Shown here in pieces: positions 7,345-14,026 of a stretch of DNA of 14,026 bases. Location of the stretch: NCBI GenBank assembly GCA_007120055.1, contig SKOL01000704.1, positions 1 to 14,026 of the forward strand, written 5' to 3'. Origin of the DNA: Anaerobacillus sp. Lineage in GTDB: Bacteria > Bacillota > Bacilli > Bacillales_H > Anaerobacillaceae. Both the position numbers and the translations under genes were made by a program. Numbering within the stretch: the stretch's first letter is position 1; each line of letters begins with the position of its first letter. The notes beneath the pieces were generated by a model. It saw only the letters and a list, made by a program, of their open reading frames with translations, had not been told where the DNA came from and did no database searches.

Positions 7345-9062
7345 TGTCTATCAAAGTTAATGGAATTGGCGCATCTTCTGGAATCGCTATCGCAAAAGCG
7401 TTTAAGTTAGAACATGTTGAATTGCAAATCGAAAAAAAACATGTGAGTTCAGTAGACCAAGAAATTGAGAGATTTAATCATGCACTTGCAAAATCCAAAG
7501 AAGAGCTTGAAGCTATTAGACAACAAGCGTTAGTCGAATTAGGTGAAGATAAGGCTCAAATTTTTTCTGCTCACTTACTCGTACTTAGTGACCCAGAGCT
7601 TATTGATGTCGTAAAGAATAAAATTAGAACGGAACAATTAAATGCAGAGTATGCTTTAGATGAAGTGGCACAAATGTTTGTCTCAATGTTTGAGAGTATG
7701 GAAAATGAGTATATGAAAGAACGAGCTACAGATATTCGTGATGTGACAAAGAGAGTTTTAAATCTATTATTGGGGATTAGCACTGTAAGTCTTTCGAGTA
7801 TTAATGAGGAAGTTATCATTATTGCAGAAGATTTAACACCTTCAGATACTGCACAGCTAAATCGGAATTTTGTAAAAGGGTTCGCAACTGATATCGGGGG
7901 AAGAACATCCCACTCTGCAATTATGGCTAGATCGATGGAAATTCCTTCAGTCGTCGGAACTAAGGAGATTACAAATCAAGTAGAAACAGGAACAATGATT
8001 ATTGTTGATGGGCTCGATGGAACAGTTGTTATAAATCCAACCGACGAGGAGATTTCTTACTATATTAAGAAAAAAGCAGAATATGAGACTCAAAAAACAG
8101 AATGGGCAAAGCTTGTCAATGTTCAGACTACATCAAAAGATGGTCATCATGTAGAGTTAGCTGCAAATATCGGAACACCAAATGATGTAGATGGAGTGTT
8201 GCGAAATGGTGCAGAAGGTGTTGGACTTTACCGTACTGAGTTTTTATATATGGGTCGAGACGAACTACCCACAGAAGACGAACAGTTCGAAGCTTATAAA
8301 GCTGTGTTAGAAAAAATGGATGATAAGCCAGTTGTTGTTCGAACCCTTGATATCGGTGGTGATAAAGAGCTTCCATACCTGGACTTACCAAAAGAAATGA
8401 ATCCATTTTTAGGTTTTCGGGCGATACGTCTATGTCTAAGTGAGCCAAACATTTTCCGTATACAACTTCGTGCACTTCTTCGAGCAAGTATATATGGGAA
8501 TTTGAAGATTATGTTCCCGATGATTGCGACACTTGGTGAATTCCGTCAAGCAAAACAGCTCCTTTTAGAAGAAAAGGAAAAATTAATTCAAAATGGAGTA
8601 GAGGTATCAGATGAAATAGAGTTAGGAATAATGGTGGAAATTCCATCAACAGCGATTTTAGCTGATCAATTTGCTAAAGAAGTGGACTTTTTTAGCATTG
8701 GTACAAACGATTTAATTCAATACACGATGGCTGCTGACCGTATGAACGAGCAAGTCTCATATCTATATCAGCCATATAGTCCAGCTATATTACGCTTAGT
8801 TGATATTGTTATTAAAGCTGCTCACTCTGAGGGGAAATGGGCAGGCATGTGTGGAGAGATGGCAGGAGATCCAATAGCGGTCCCTCTCTTACTAGGTCTT
8901 GGCCTAGATGAATTTAGCATGAGTGCGTCTTCCATCCTTCCAAACCGAGGTCACATTCGGAATTTGTCAAAAACAGAAACTGAAAAGGTTGCCCAACAGG
9001 CGTTACAATGTTCCACAACTGATGAGGTAGTAGAGCTTGTTAACAAATCATTTAAGCTATGA
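7344..9062 (+). CDS. ptsI: Phosphoenolpyruvate-protein phosphotransferase (Enzyme I)
   Basis: First enzyme of the PTS; it autophosphorylates from PEP and then phosphorylates His15 of HPr. The N-terminal part contains the HPr-binding helices and the phosphohistidine swivel, with His190 in [12 protein letters not shown]. The C-terminal PEP-binding TIM barrel contains GLYRTEF (R297, E299), the R333 region ([12 protein letters not shown]), [10 protein letters not shown] (451-460) and the active-site Cys503 in GMCGEMAGD. The 572 residues match B. subtilis EI closely in length. AGGAGA lies in the end of ptsH and the stop/start overlap implies coupled translation. A perfect 12-bp hairpin closes the operon directly after the gene. 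Confidence 0.97.
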   Translation: MSIKVNGIGASSGIAIAKAFKLEHVELQIEKKHVSSVDQEIERFNHALAKSKEELEAIRQQALVELGEDKAQIFSAHLLVLSDPELIDVVKNKIRTEQLNAEYALDEVAQMFVSMFESMENEYMKERATDIRDVTKRVLNLLLGISTVSLSSINEEVIIIAEDLTPSDTAQLNRNFVKGFATDIGGRTSHSAIMARSMEIPSVVGTKEITNQVETGTMIIVDGLDGTVVINPTDEEISYYIKKKAEYETQKTEWAKLVNVQTTSKDGHHVELAANIGTPNDVDGVLRNGAEGVGLYRTEFLYMGRDELPTEDEQFEAYKAVLEKMDDKPVVVRTLDIGGDKELPYLDLPKEMNPFLGFRAIRLCLSEPNIFRIQLRALLRASIYGNLKIMFPMIATLGEFRQAKQLLLEEKEKLIQNGVEVSDEIELGIMVEIPSTAILADQFAKEVDFFSIGTNDLIQYTMAADRMNEQVSYLYQPYSPAILRLVDIVIKAAHSEGKWAGMCGEMAGDPIAVPLLLGLGLDEFSMSASSILPNRGHIRNLSKTETEKVAQQALQCSTTDEVVELVNKSFKL

Positions 9063-9070
9063 TTAATTTG

Positions 9071-9109
9071 AGTGTAGAAGAGCACAGATCTCTTCTACAC
9101 TTTATTTTT
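9071..9109 (+). terminator. Terminator of the mtl-pts operon
   Basis: AGTGTAGAAGAG (9071-9082) and CTCTTCTACACT (9090-9101) are perfectly complementary over 12 bp, with loop CACAGAT. A T-rich tract (TTTATTTTT) follows. It begins 8 bases after the ptsI stop. Confidence 0.93.
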
Positions 9110-9127
9110 ATAAACTTTGTTAACTTA

Positions 9128-9157
9128 TTCACAAAGATGTGTTTTTTTGAATATAAT
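9128..9157 (+). promoter_or_regulatory. glmS promoter
   Basis: TTCACA (9128-9133, 5 of 6 to the sigma-A -35), an 18-bp spacer, and a perfect TATAAT (9152-9157). It lies just after the ptsI terminator, so glmS is a separate unit. A start near 9164 would give a leader of about 300 bases, of which about 110 precede the ribozyme. Confidence 0.6.
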
Positions 9158-9270
9158 TAATTGTAATTCCAAACATCATGTTACAAACGACTTGATCTTA
9201 TAGAATAATTCATTTTTAAAAGATAAGATTAGTTCATTCAAAAATGATGGGAGGATAGGAGACTTATTTT

Positions 9271-9414
9271 CAAAAGCGCCTGAACTATCGATTTTTAGTT
9301 TGGTAGTTGACGAGGAAGAGGTTATCGAAGATTCGGCGGATGCCTCTCGGTTGTTAATTTTCCTCAACCGTAAAGCTGATACTTAAAGCAATGAGGTGAC
9401 TCGTTGTACAAAAG
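9271..9414 (+). promoter_or_regulatory. glmS ribozyme-riboswitch
   Basis: Self-cleaving leader RNA that uses glucosamine-6-phosphate as cofactor and lowers glmS expression. GCGCC (9276-9280) follows an A, giving cleavage between 9275 and 9276. P1 is AACTATC (9283) with GGTAGTT (9302). The highly conserved core runs from 9309 to 9350 (GACGAGGAAGAG, TCGAAGATTCGGCGGA, TGCCTCTCGG). P3 is CGGTTG (9348) with CAACCG (9365). P4 is GCAATGAG (9388) with CTCGTTGT (9400), closed by a GTGA tetraloop. The arrangement follows the B. subtilis ribozyme as I remember it, and it ends 47 bases before the glmS ATG. Confidence 0.95.
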
Positions 9415-9461
9415 TAGATGCAAGGACTAAATTCGATGCAAATACAGAGGAGGAAAAAAGT

Positions 9462-11264
9462 ATGTGCGGGATTGTAGGGTATATTGGTGATAAAGATTGT
9501 AAAGAAATACTTTTAAAAGGATTAGAAAAACTCGAGTATCGGGGATACGATTCAGCAGGTATTGCACTTCAAAACGAAAGTGGAATTCATGAATTTAAGG
9601 AAAAAGGTAGAATTGCTGAACTGCGTCCGATTGTGAATCAAGATGTATCAGGCTTTATTGGTGTAGGTCACACACGCTGGGCAACTCATGGTGAACCAAG
9701 TAAAGTGAATGCTCATCCTCATATGAGTAAAAATGGTAGATTTTCGATCGTCCATAATGGTGTTATTGAAAATTATGAACAAATAAGAAAAGAGTTTATC
9801 CCTCATATAGAGTTAAAAAGTGAAACTGATACGGAAATTATCGTTCAGCTTATTGAACATTTTATGAGTCAATATGAAACGGTAGAAAAAGCATTTTGTC
9901 ATTCTTTGAAACTATTAAAAGGTTCGTATGCAATTGCTATGCTAGATAGAGAGAATCCAAATTCAATCCATGTAGCTAAAAATAAAAGTCCATTACTAAT
10001 TGGTATCCATGATGAATGTAATGTTGTAGCAAGTGATGCGTTGGCGATGCTTCATATAACAGATCGATTTGTTGAGATTATGGATGAAGAAATTGTAATT
10101 GTTACTAAAAAGTCCATTGAAATTAAGGATTTAGACGGAAAAACCATGGAGAGAGAGTCATTTGTTTGTGAAATAGATGCAAGTGACATTGAAAAAGGAA
10201 TGTATGACTTTTTCATGTTAAAAGAAATTGATGAACAACCGTTAGTCATCAGAAAATTAATACAGAAATATCAAGACGATGATGGGAATATTACAATAAA
10301 TGAAGATATTCGCCAATCGCTAATCGATTCAGACAGAGTTTATATTATTGCTTGTGGAACTAGTTATAATGCTGGCTTAGTTGGAAAACAGCTAATTGAA
10401 CACATTGCGAAAATTCCAGTTGAAGTCTTTGTGGCAAGTGAATTTTCTTATAACATGCCATTATTATCTGAAAAGCCATTGTTTATTTTTATATCCCAAA
10501 GTGGAGAAACAGCAGACAGCCGCTCTGTTTTAGTTCAAACAAAAAAATTAGGTTATAAGGCAATAACACTTACTAACGTAGCAGGCTCCACACTTTCAAG
10601 AGAAGCAGATTATACGTTATTATTACATGCAGGCCCGGAAATCGCTGTAGCCTCAACAAAAGCATATACAGCTCAGATTGCAGTTCTATCCATTTTGGCG
10701 CATGATGTTGCTGTTGCAAAAGGTTTACAAACATCTGTTGATGTAATAAAAGAACTTAGTATTGCTGCAAATGCTATGGAGCTACTCTGTAACCAAAAGG
10801 AAGAAATGAAGCAAATTGTCCAAGAATATTTGAAGGGTTCACCTAACTGCTTTTTCATTGGTCGTGGCATAGATTATTATGTATGTTTAGAAGGTTCATT
10901 AAAGCTTAAAGAAATTTCTTATTTACAGGCTGAAGGCTTTGCCGGCGGTGAATTAAAACATGGAACAATCGCATTGGTAGAAGAAAAGACTCCATTAATA
11001 GCTTTGGCAACACAGTCAAAAGTAAATTTAAGCATTCGTGGAAATGCTCAAGAAGTGTTAGCTAGAGGTGCAAACGTATGTATGATTAGTATGGAAGGGT
11101 TAAATCATGAACAAGATCGTTTAGTTATTCCAACTGTTCATGAATTATTTACTCCTCTTGTTTCAGTCGTTCCATTACAATTAATTGCATATTATACTGC
11201 AATCGATCGTGGATGTGACGTTGACAAACCTAGAAACCTGGCAAAAAGTGTTACAGTTGAATAA
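9462..11264 (+). CDS. glmS: Glutamine-fructose-6-phosphate aminotransferase (isomerising)
   Basis: Makes glucosamine-6-phosphate from fructose-6-phosphate and glutamine, the first step to UDP-GlcNAc for peptidoglycan. The N-terminal glutaminase domain has the catalytic Cys2 (MCGIVGYIG), HTRWATHG (70-77), HNG (98-100) and SETDTE (120-125). Two SIS domains follow, with ACGTSYNAG (from 297), SQSGET (345-350), STKAYT (398-403) and ELKHG (497-501). The C-terminus has the Schiff-base Lys595 in LAKSVTVE. At 600 aa it is full length. ATG 9462 is required because Cys must follow Met; AGAGGAGG precedes it. The open frame continues upstream to a GTG at 9396, but that lies in the ribozyme P4 loop. Expression is controlled by the glmS ribozyme in the leader. 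Confidence 0.98.
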   Translation: MCGIVGYIGDKDCKEILLKGLEKLEYRGYDSAGIALQNESGIHEFKEKGRIAELRPIVNQDVSGFIGVGHTRWATHGEPSKVNAHPHMSKNGRFSIVHNGVIENYEQIRKEFIPHIELKSETDTEIIVQLIEHFMSQYETVEKAFCHSLKLLKGSYAIAMLDRENPNSIHVAKNKSPLLIGIHDECNVVASDALAMLHITDRFVEIMDEEIVIVTKKSIEIKDLDGKTMERESFVCEIDASDIEKGMYDFFMLKEIDEQPLVIRKLIQKYQDDDGNITINEDIRQSLIDSDRVYIIACGTSYNAGLVGKQLIEHIAKIPVEVFVASEFSYNMPLLSEKPLFIFISQSGETADSRSVLVQTKKLGYKAITLTNVAGSTLSREADYTLLLHAGPEIAVASTKAYTAQIAVLSILAHDVAVAKGLQTSVDVIKELSIAANAMELLCNQKEEMKQIVQEYLKGSPNCFFIGRGIDYYVCLEGSLKLKEISYLQAEGFAGGELKHGTIALVEEKTPLIALATQSKVNLSIRGNAQEVLARGANVCMISMEGLNHEQDRLVIPTVHELFTPLVSVVPLQLIAYYTAIDRGCDVDKPRNLAKSVTVE

Positions 11265-11352
11265 GCTTAACAAGCTAGACATAATGCGAGTTATACAATC
11301 TATAACTACATTTGTCAAGGCTACGTAAGATAAAAAACGACTCAGAGTTTTC

Positions 11353-11390
11353 AGAAGGAGCATGACGTTAGGTTATGTTCCTTCTTCCTC
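11353..11390 (+). terminator. Probable glmS terminator
   Basis: AGAAGGAGCATGA (11353-11365) pairs with TTATGTTCCTTCT (11373-11385), with two G-U wobbles and loop CGTTAGG. The following tract TCCTCTTTG is poor in T, so the terminator may be inefficient. It lies about 90 bases after the glmS stop. Confidence 0.6.
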
Positions 11391-11452
11391 TTTGTTGATT
11401 ATTAAAACTTCTCTGTTTAAAGGTTTGAAATAAAGATAGGGGGCATTTATAT

Positions 11453-11806
11453 ATGGATAGTATTATATTTGATTTAGATGGGACGCTATGGGATTCGAGA
11501 GACACTGTTGTAAGTAATTGTCAACATGGATATATTGAGGCTTTTTATAAGTATCATAGTTTAGAAAAATATTTTTTAGATTATGAAAATCCAGGAAGAA
11601 CTGGACTTTCAAAAGGAGAAAATATTAAGTTAATTATCAAGAGAAATGATTTAACAAGCCCTGTTTACGTTGGCGACACGGAAGGTGACTTAGATGCTTC
11701 CGAATTTGCTGGAGTTCCATTTGTTTATGCAAAGTACGGATTTGGAAAAGTAAGTAAGTATGACTATGTTATCGAGAATTTTAATGAACTCTTACAAACA
11801 TTTTAA
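11453..11806 (+). CDS. HAD-family phosphatase missing its cap domain (probable internal-deletion remnant)
   Basis: This 117-aa frame has every catalytic motif of a phosphoglycolate-phosphatase-like HAD hydrolase. Motif I is DLDGTLWDS (D7, D9), motif II is VVSNCQ (S21), the motif III Lys is in SKGEN (K54), and motif IV is GDTEGD (74-79). Relatives are about 210 aa and carry roughly 90 residues of helical cap between motifs I and II; here DSRDT (to residue 18) runs straight into VVSNC. The reading frame is kept, so the protein looks like two conserved ends fused by a clean in-frame deletion. AGGGGG lies 9 bases before the ATG. Without the cap and the strand leading into motif II it is probably inactive or misfolded, though cap-less HADs exist. 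The substrate is unknown. Confidence 0.8.
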   Translation: MDSIIFDLDGTLWDSRDTVVSNCQHGYIEAFYKYHSLEKYFLDYENPGRTGLSKGENIKLIIKRNDLTSPVYVGDTEGDLDASEFAGVPFVYAKYGFGKVSKYDYVIENFNELLQTF

Positions 11807-11960
11807 ATTAATTCGAATTTCCTTGATAAGTAAAATATTAGTAGGGAAATAGGGACAAACAAAGGGAAGTATAGGTACAATGAAATTTGAGTATGGAACC
11901 TAGATAGTACAAAAATTTCTGCGACGATTACAGTTATGCACATATAAATAATTCATTAAC

Positions 11961-11982
11961 GTAAGCCCTACTTCAAACAACG
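11961..11982 (+). repeat. Putative left terminal inverted repeat of the IS66 element
   Basis: It begins GTAAGCCCTACTTC, like the termini of IS66-family elements, 84 bases before the tnpA start. The inner boundary is approximate because the partner repeat is not in the window. Confidence 0.55.
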
Positions 11983-12044
11983 CATATAAAGACGCAGCGC
12001 CTCCTGGTACGATACAAGTATCAAATAAAGGAGGTGCTTTTCTT

Positions 12045-12239
12045 ATGCCACAAAAAAAGTTAACCATTGTCCCCGTTACACTTCACTCAGAAAGTAAAAA
12101 TCTCGATACACCGATGCCTCCGGCAACACTTTCAAACAGCATTTGCATGATCAAAACGGCAGACGCTGAAATCTCCTTCTTCCACGGCGTAGATGAGCGC
12201 ACGATCCAAACCGTGATGAGGGAGTTGAAACATCTATGA
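12045..12239 (+). CDS. tnpA: IS66 accessory protein TnpA, short form
   Basis: A 64-aa protein at the tnpA position. The segment KLTIVPVTLHSES followed by a beta-rich stretch and VDERTIQTVMRELKHL matches the C-terminal half of IS66 TnpA, which usually reads like LPV...I.V....IEV..G....LL..VV..L. The N-terminal helix-turn-helix of full-length TnpA (about 100-130 aa) is absent. The start is well supported by a perfect AAAGGAGGTG (12027-12036) 8 bases before the ATG. The frame is open further upstream to 11952, through the IS end, but has no HTH motif there. The stop overlaps tnpB as ATGA. It is either a naturally short variant or a truncated gene. Confidence 0.7.
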   Translation: MPQKKLTIVPVTLHSESKNLDTPMPPATLSNSICMIKTADAEISFFHGVDERTIQTVMRELKHL

Positions 12240-12589
12240 AACAGGATTATACAAGTGTGAAAAATATCTATATCATTTGTGGAAAAACCGATATGCGGAA
12301 GGGCATCGATGGGTTGGCCACACTGGTTCAAGATTCTTTCGAACTAGATCCTTATAGCGATTCGATTTTCTTATTTTCTGGTTGGAGTAAAGATCGCTAT
12401 AAATGTTTATATTTTGACGGTGATGGCTTTGCCATGCTTTATAAACGGTTAGATAACGGAAAGCTTCAATGGCCTAAAAATGAAAACGAAGTACGAAATC
12501 TTTCCCAAAAAGAGATTCGCTGGCTCCTTGAAGGGTTATCTATTGAGCAACCAAAGGCGATTCTTCCATCATCAAAAGGAGTATTCTAA
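12236..12589 (+). CDS. tnpB: IS66 accessory protein TnpB
   Basis: Full-length (117 aa) IS66 Orf2 protein, needed with TnpA for transposition of many IS66 elements; its biochemical role is not clear. Family motifs are GKTDMRKGIDGLA near the N-terminus, LDPYSDSIFLF, YFDGDGFAMLYKRL in the middle, LQWPKNE, and the C-terminal WLLEGLSIEQ. The start codon overlaps the tnpA stop (ATGA), pointing to translational coupling. This is not the RNA-guided TnpB nuclease of IS200/IS605, which only shares the name. Confidence 0.92.
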   Translation: MKQDYTSVKNIYIICGKTDMRKGIDGLATLVQDSFELDPYSDSIFLFSGWSKDRYKCLYFDGDGFAMLYKRLDNGKLQWPKNENEVRNLSQKEIRWLLEGLSIEQPKAILPSSKGVF

Positions 12590-12679
12590 AAGCTGTAAAG
12601 CAGTGAATTTTATCTTTATTCCACCGTTCAAACTAGTTATAATAAAAAGAGCGAATTTGAACGAAATGTGGTGAAGCAT

Positions 12680-14026
12680 GTGGCTAACGGTTCTTCTAGA
12701 AATGAAATTCAGTCCGAGAAATTAATTCGATTGCTTGAAGAGCAATTGGCTCATTCCAATCAACAAAACCAAGAGTTATCAAAAAAGTTGGATCAATCTT
12801 TGAAACAGAACGAAGCGTTATCACAACAACTTCAACACTTAACAAAACTCTTATTTGGATCTAAAACAGAAAAATCGAAATATAATATGCCCGATGGGCA
12901 AATGTCATTGTTTGAAGATGATCCGTCTTTTAGTGATTCTGAGCACACAGAAGAACAAAGCCAACAGATGATTTCTTATACTGTTGTTCGAAAAATACAA
13001 AAGAAAAAAAGAAATGACTCTTTACGTGATGATGTGGAAATCGAAGAAATTCACCATCACCCAGAAAACACTGTCTGTGATTGTTGCCAAAGCCAAATGG
13101 TTGAAATCGGTAGTAGTATCGTTCGTGAAGAAGCGGTATTTATCCCTGCAAGGATGAAAAAAGTAAAGCATATTGAACATGCCTATGAATGTATAAGCAA
13201 CTGCAAAAGCGCTTCATCTCATTCTGCGCAGATTAAACGTGGGAAAGCTCCAAAGCCAGCTATTCAACGAAGTATCGCAAGTCCTAGCGTATTGGCCAAA
13301 GTCATCCATGATAAATTTGCGCTATACTTACCACTTTACCGTCAGGTTAATGAATGGGAACGTTACGGACTAAATACAAATGATAAAAACCTTTCTAACT
13401 GGGTCATTCGTGCTGCACACGATTGGTTATTGCCCATTTACGACCGAATGAAAGCCATAATGATGTCTAAATCTGTCTTACATGTCGATGAAACCTATTC
13501 GAAAATTATTCATCGTTCTGACGGTAAATCTGGCCAAACAAATGCCTATAACTGGGTATATCGAAGTGTGCCAAGCCAAGGGCCTACGATTACTTTATTT
13601 CAAAGTTCCTTGTCACGAGCGAGATCTGTCCTTGAAAGTTTCATAGAAAGTTTTAATGGAACAATCATCTGCGATGGTTACTCAGCCTATGATAAAATTA
13701 ATGATATTACTTTCGCAAATTGTTGGGCCCATGTTCGTCGTTATTGGATGAAAGCAGACAGCAAAAATGGACAAATCGGTGTAAACTATTGTGATGAGTT
13801 GTATCACTTAGAAAGGAAATTTAAACGTTTGCCTCCGAGTAAGCGAAGAAAAAAACGCCAAAAATACTCGAAGCCAATCGTAGAGAAATTCCTTAACAGG
13901 GTTGAAACATCACCTTTCTTCGGAAAAAATGCGCTCGCAAAGGCAGCAGAATATACATTAAACCGTGTAAATGGGCTAAAAGCCTTCTTGAACGATGGGC
14001 GCATTGAAATTGACAATAATCCAGCC
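12680..14026 (+). CDS. tnpC: IS66 transposase TnpC (3' end outside the window)
   Basis: DDE transposase of the element. The frame is open for 449 codons to the window edge. In order: a Gln/Leu-rich coiled coil (about 12-60), LTKLLFGSKTEK, a zinc-finger-like CDCC (133-136), a basic segment, then the catalytic core with Asp270 in HVDET and Asp332 in CDGYSAY. The segment IEIDNNPA is at the edge, and the catalytic Glu normally follows within a few residues. No stop or frameshift is visible. The start is uncertain: no ATG lies in frame, so I chose GTG 12680 (VANGSSRNE), with TGGTGA 5 bases before it. GTG 12668 and 12671 are alternatives, and the frame is open back to 12599. Confidence 0.9.
   Translation, partial: MANGSSRNEIQSEKLIRLLEEQLAHSNQQNQELSKKLDQSLKQNEALSQQLQHLTKLLFGSKTEKSKYNMPDGQMSLFEDDPSFSDSEHTEEQSQQMISYTVVRKIQKKKRNDSLRDDVEIEEIHHHPENTVCDCCQSQMVEIGSSIVREEAVFIPARMKKVKHIEHAYECISNCKSASSHSAQIKRGKAPKPAIQRSIASPSVLAKVIHDKFALYLPLYRQVNEWERYGLNTNDKNLSNWVIRAAHDWLLPIYDRMKAIMMSKSVLHVDETYSKIIHRSDGKSGQTNAYNWVYRSVPSQGPTITLFQSSLSRARSVLESFIESFNGTIICDGYSAYDKINDITFANCWAHVRRYWMKADSKNGQIGVNYCDELYHLERKFKRLPPSKRRKKRQKYSKPIVEKFLNRVETSPFFGKNALAKAAEYTLNRVNGLKAFLNDGRIEIDNNPA

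Larger units (their letters stand above)
11961..14026 (+). mobile_element. IS66-family insertion sequence, left part (continues past the window)
   Basis: The element contains tnpA, tnpB and tnpC in the standard IS66 order and overlap pattern. Its left end is placed at GTAAGCCC (11961), which resembles the GTAAGC-type terminal repeat of IS66 elements. The right end lies outside the window, so the inverted repeat and the expected 8-bp target duplication cannot be confirmed. The 8 bases before the left end are TCATTAAC (11953-11960). It inserted about 150 bases after the HAD gene, in non-coding sequence. Confidence 0.85.

Noticed and set aside
8128..8487. 119-codon minus-strand open frame inside ptsI
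   Set aside because: Antisense to the conserved PEP-binding domain of EI; low-complexity His/Leu-rich translation and no ribosome binding site logic.
9396..9461. Upstream extension of glmS from a GTG at 9396
   Set aside because: GlmS needs Cys directly after the initiator Met; ATG 9462 has an excellent ribosome binding site, and the extension overlaps the ribozyme P4 helix.
11289..11307. Perfect 7-bp inverted repeat AGTTATA / TATAACT after glmS
   Set aside because: AT-only stem with no T-run after it; too weak for a terminator and no operator partner was seen.
12236..12589. TnpB as an RNA-guided nuclease with an omega RNA
   Set aside because: This is the IS66 Orf2 protein (GKTDMRKGIDGLA motif), unrelated to IS200/IS605 TnpB; no RuvC motifs.
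1..14026. CRISPR arrays, tRNA or rRNA genes
   Set aside because: No regularly spaced repeats and no tRNA- or rRNA-like sequence were seen on either strand.

Overview
The window is AT-rich, Gram-positive DNA from a Bacillaceae-type organism. The signs are purine-rich ribosome binding sites, a B. subtilis-like HPr with both His15 and Ser46, a CcpA-type cre site, a Bacillus-type glmS ribozyme, and a mannitol operon in the order mtlA-mtlR-mtlF-mtlD, which I recall from Geobacillus stearothermophilus. I cannot name the species.

Layout. Positions 1-354 hold the tail of an unidentified gene, its terminator, and a stretch with no convincing gene. Positions 355-1226 (minus strand) hold a decayed large serine recombinase with a nonsense codon, a frameshift and a missing internal domain. 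Positions 1227-9109 hold the mannitol PTS locus: an MtlR-type operator and promoter with an overlapping cre site, mtlA (EIICB), a terminator, a second copy of the operator/promoter module, then mtlR, mtlF (EIIA), mtlD, ptsH (HPr) and ptsI (EI), closed by a strong terminator. Positions 9128-11385 are a separate glmS unit with its own promoter and a recognisable glmS ribozyme in the leader. Positions 11453-11806 encode a HAD phosphatase whose cap domain is missing. From 11961 to the window end is the left part of an IS66-family insertion sequence (tnpA, tnpB and most of tnpC).

How it works together. EI and HPr pass phosphate from PEP to MtlF and then to the IIB cysteine of MtlA, which imports mannitol as mannitol-1-phosphate. 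MtlD oxidises that to fructose-6-phosphate. MtlR carries PTS-responsive domains and activates the locus. CcpA with HPr-Ser46-P probably represses mtlA through the cre site. Fructose-6-phosphate is also the GlmS substrate, and GlmS is controlled by glucosamine-6-phosphate through the self-cleaving leader.

I did not find a convincing undescribed system. The points most worth checking are the two operator/promoter modules in exactly matching phase before mtlA and mtlR, the attachment of ptsHI to the mannitol operon, the precise loss of the HAD cap, and the short IS66 TnpA.
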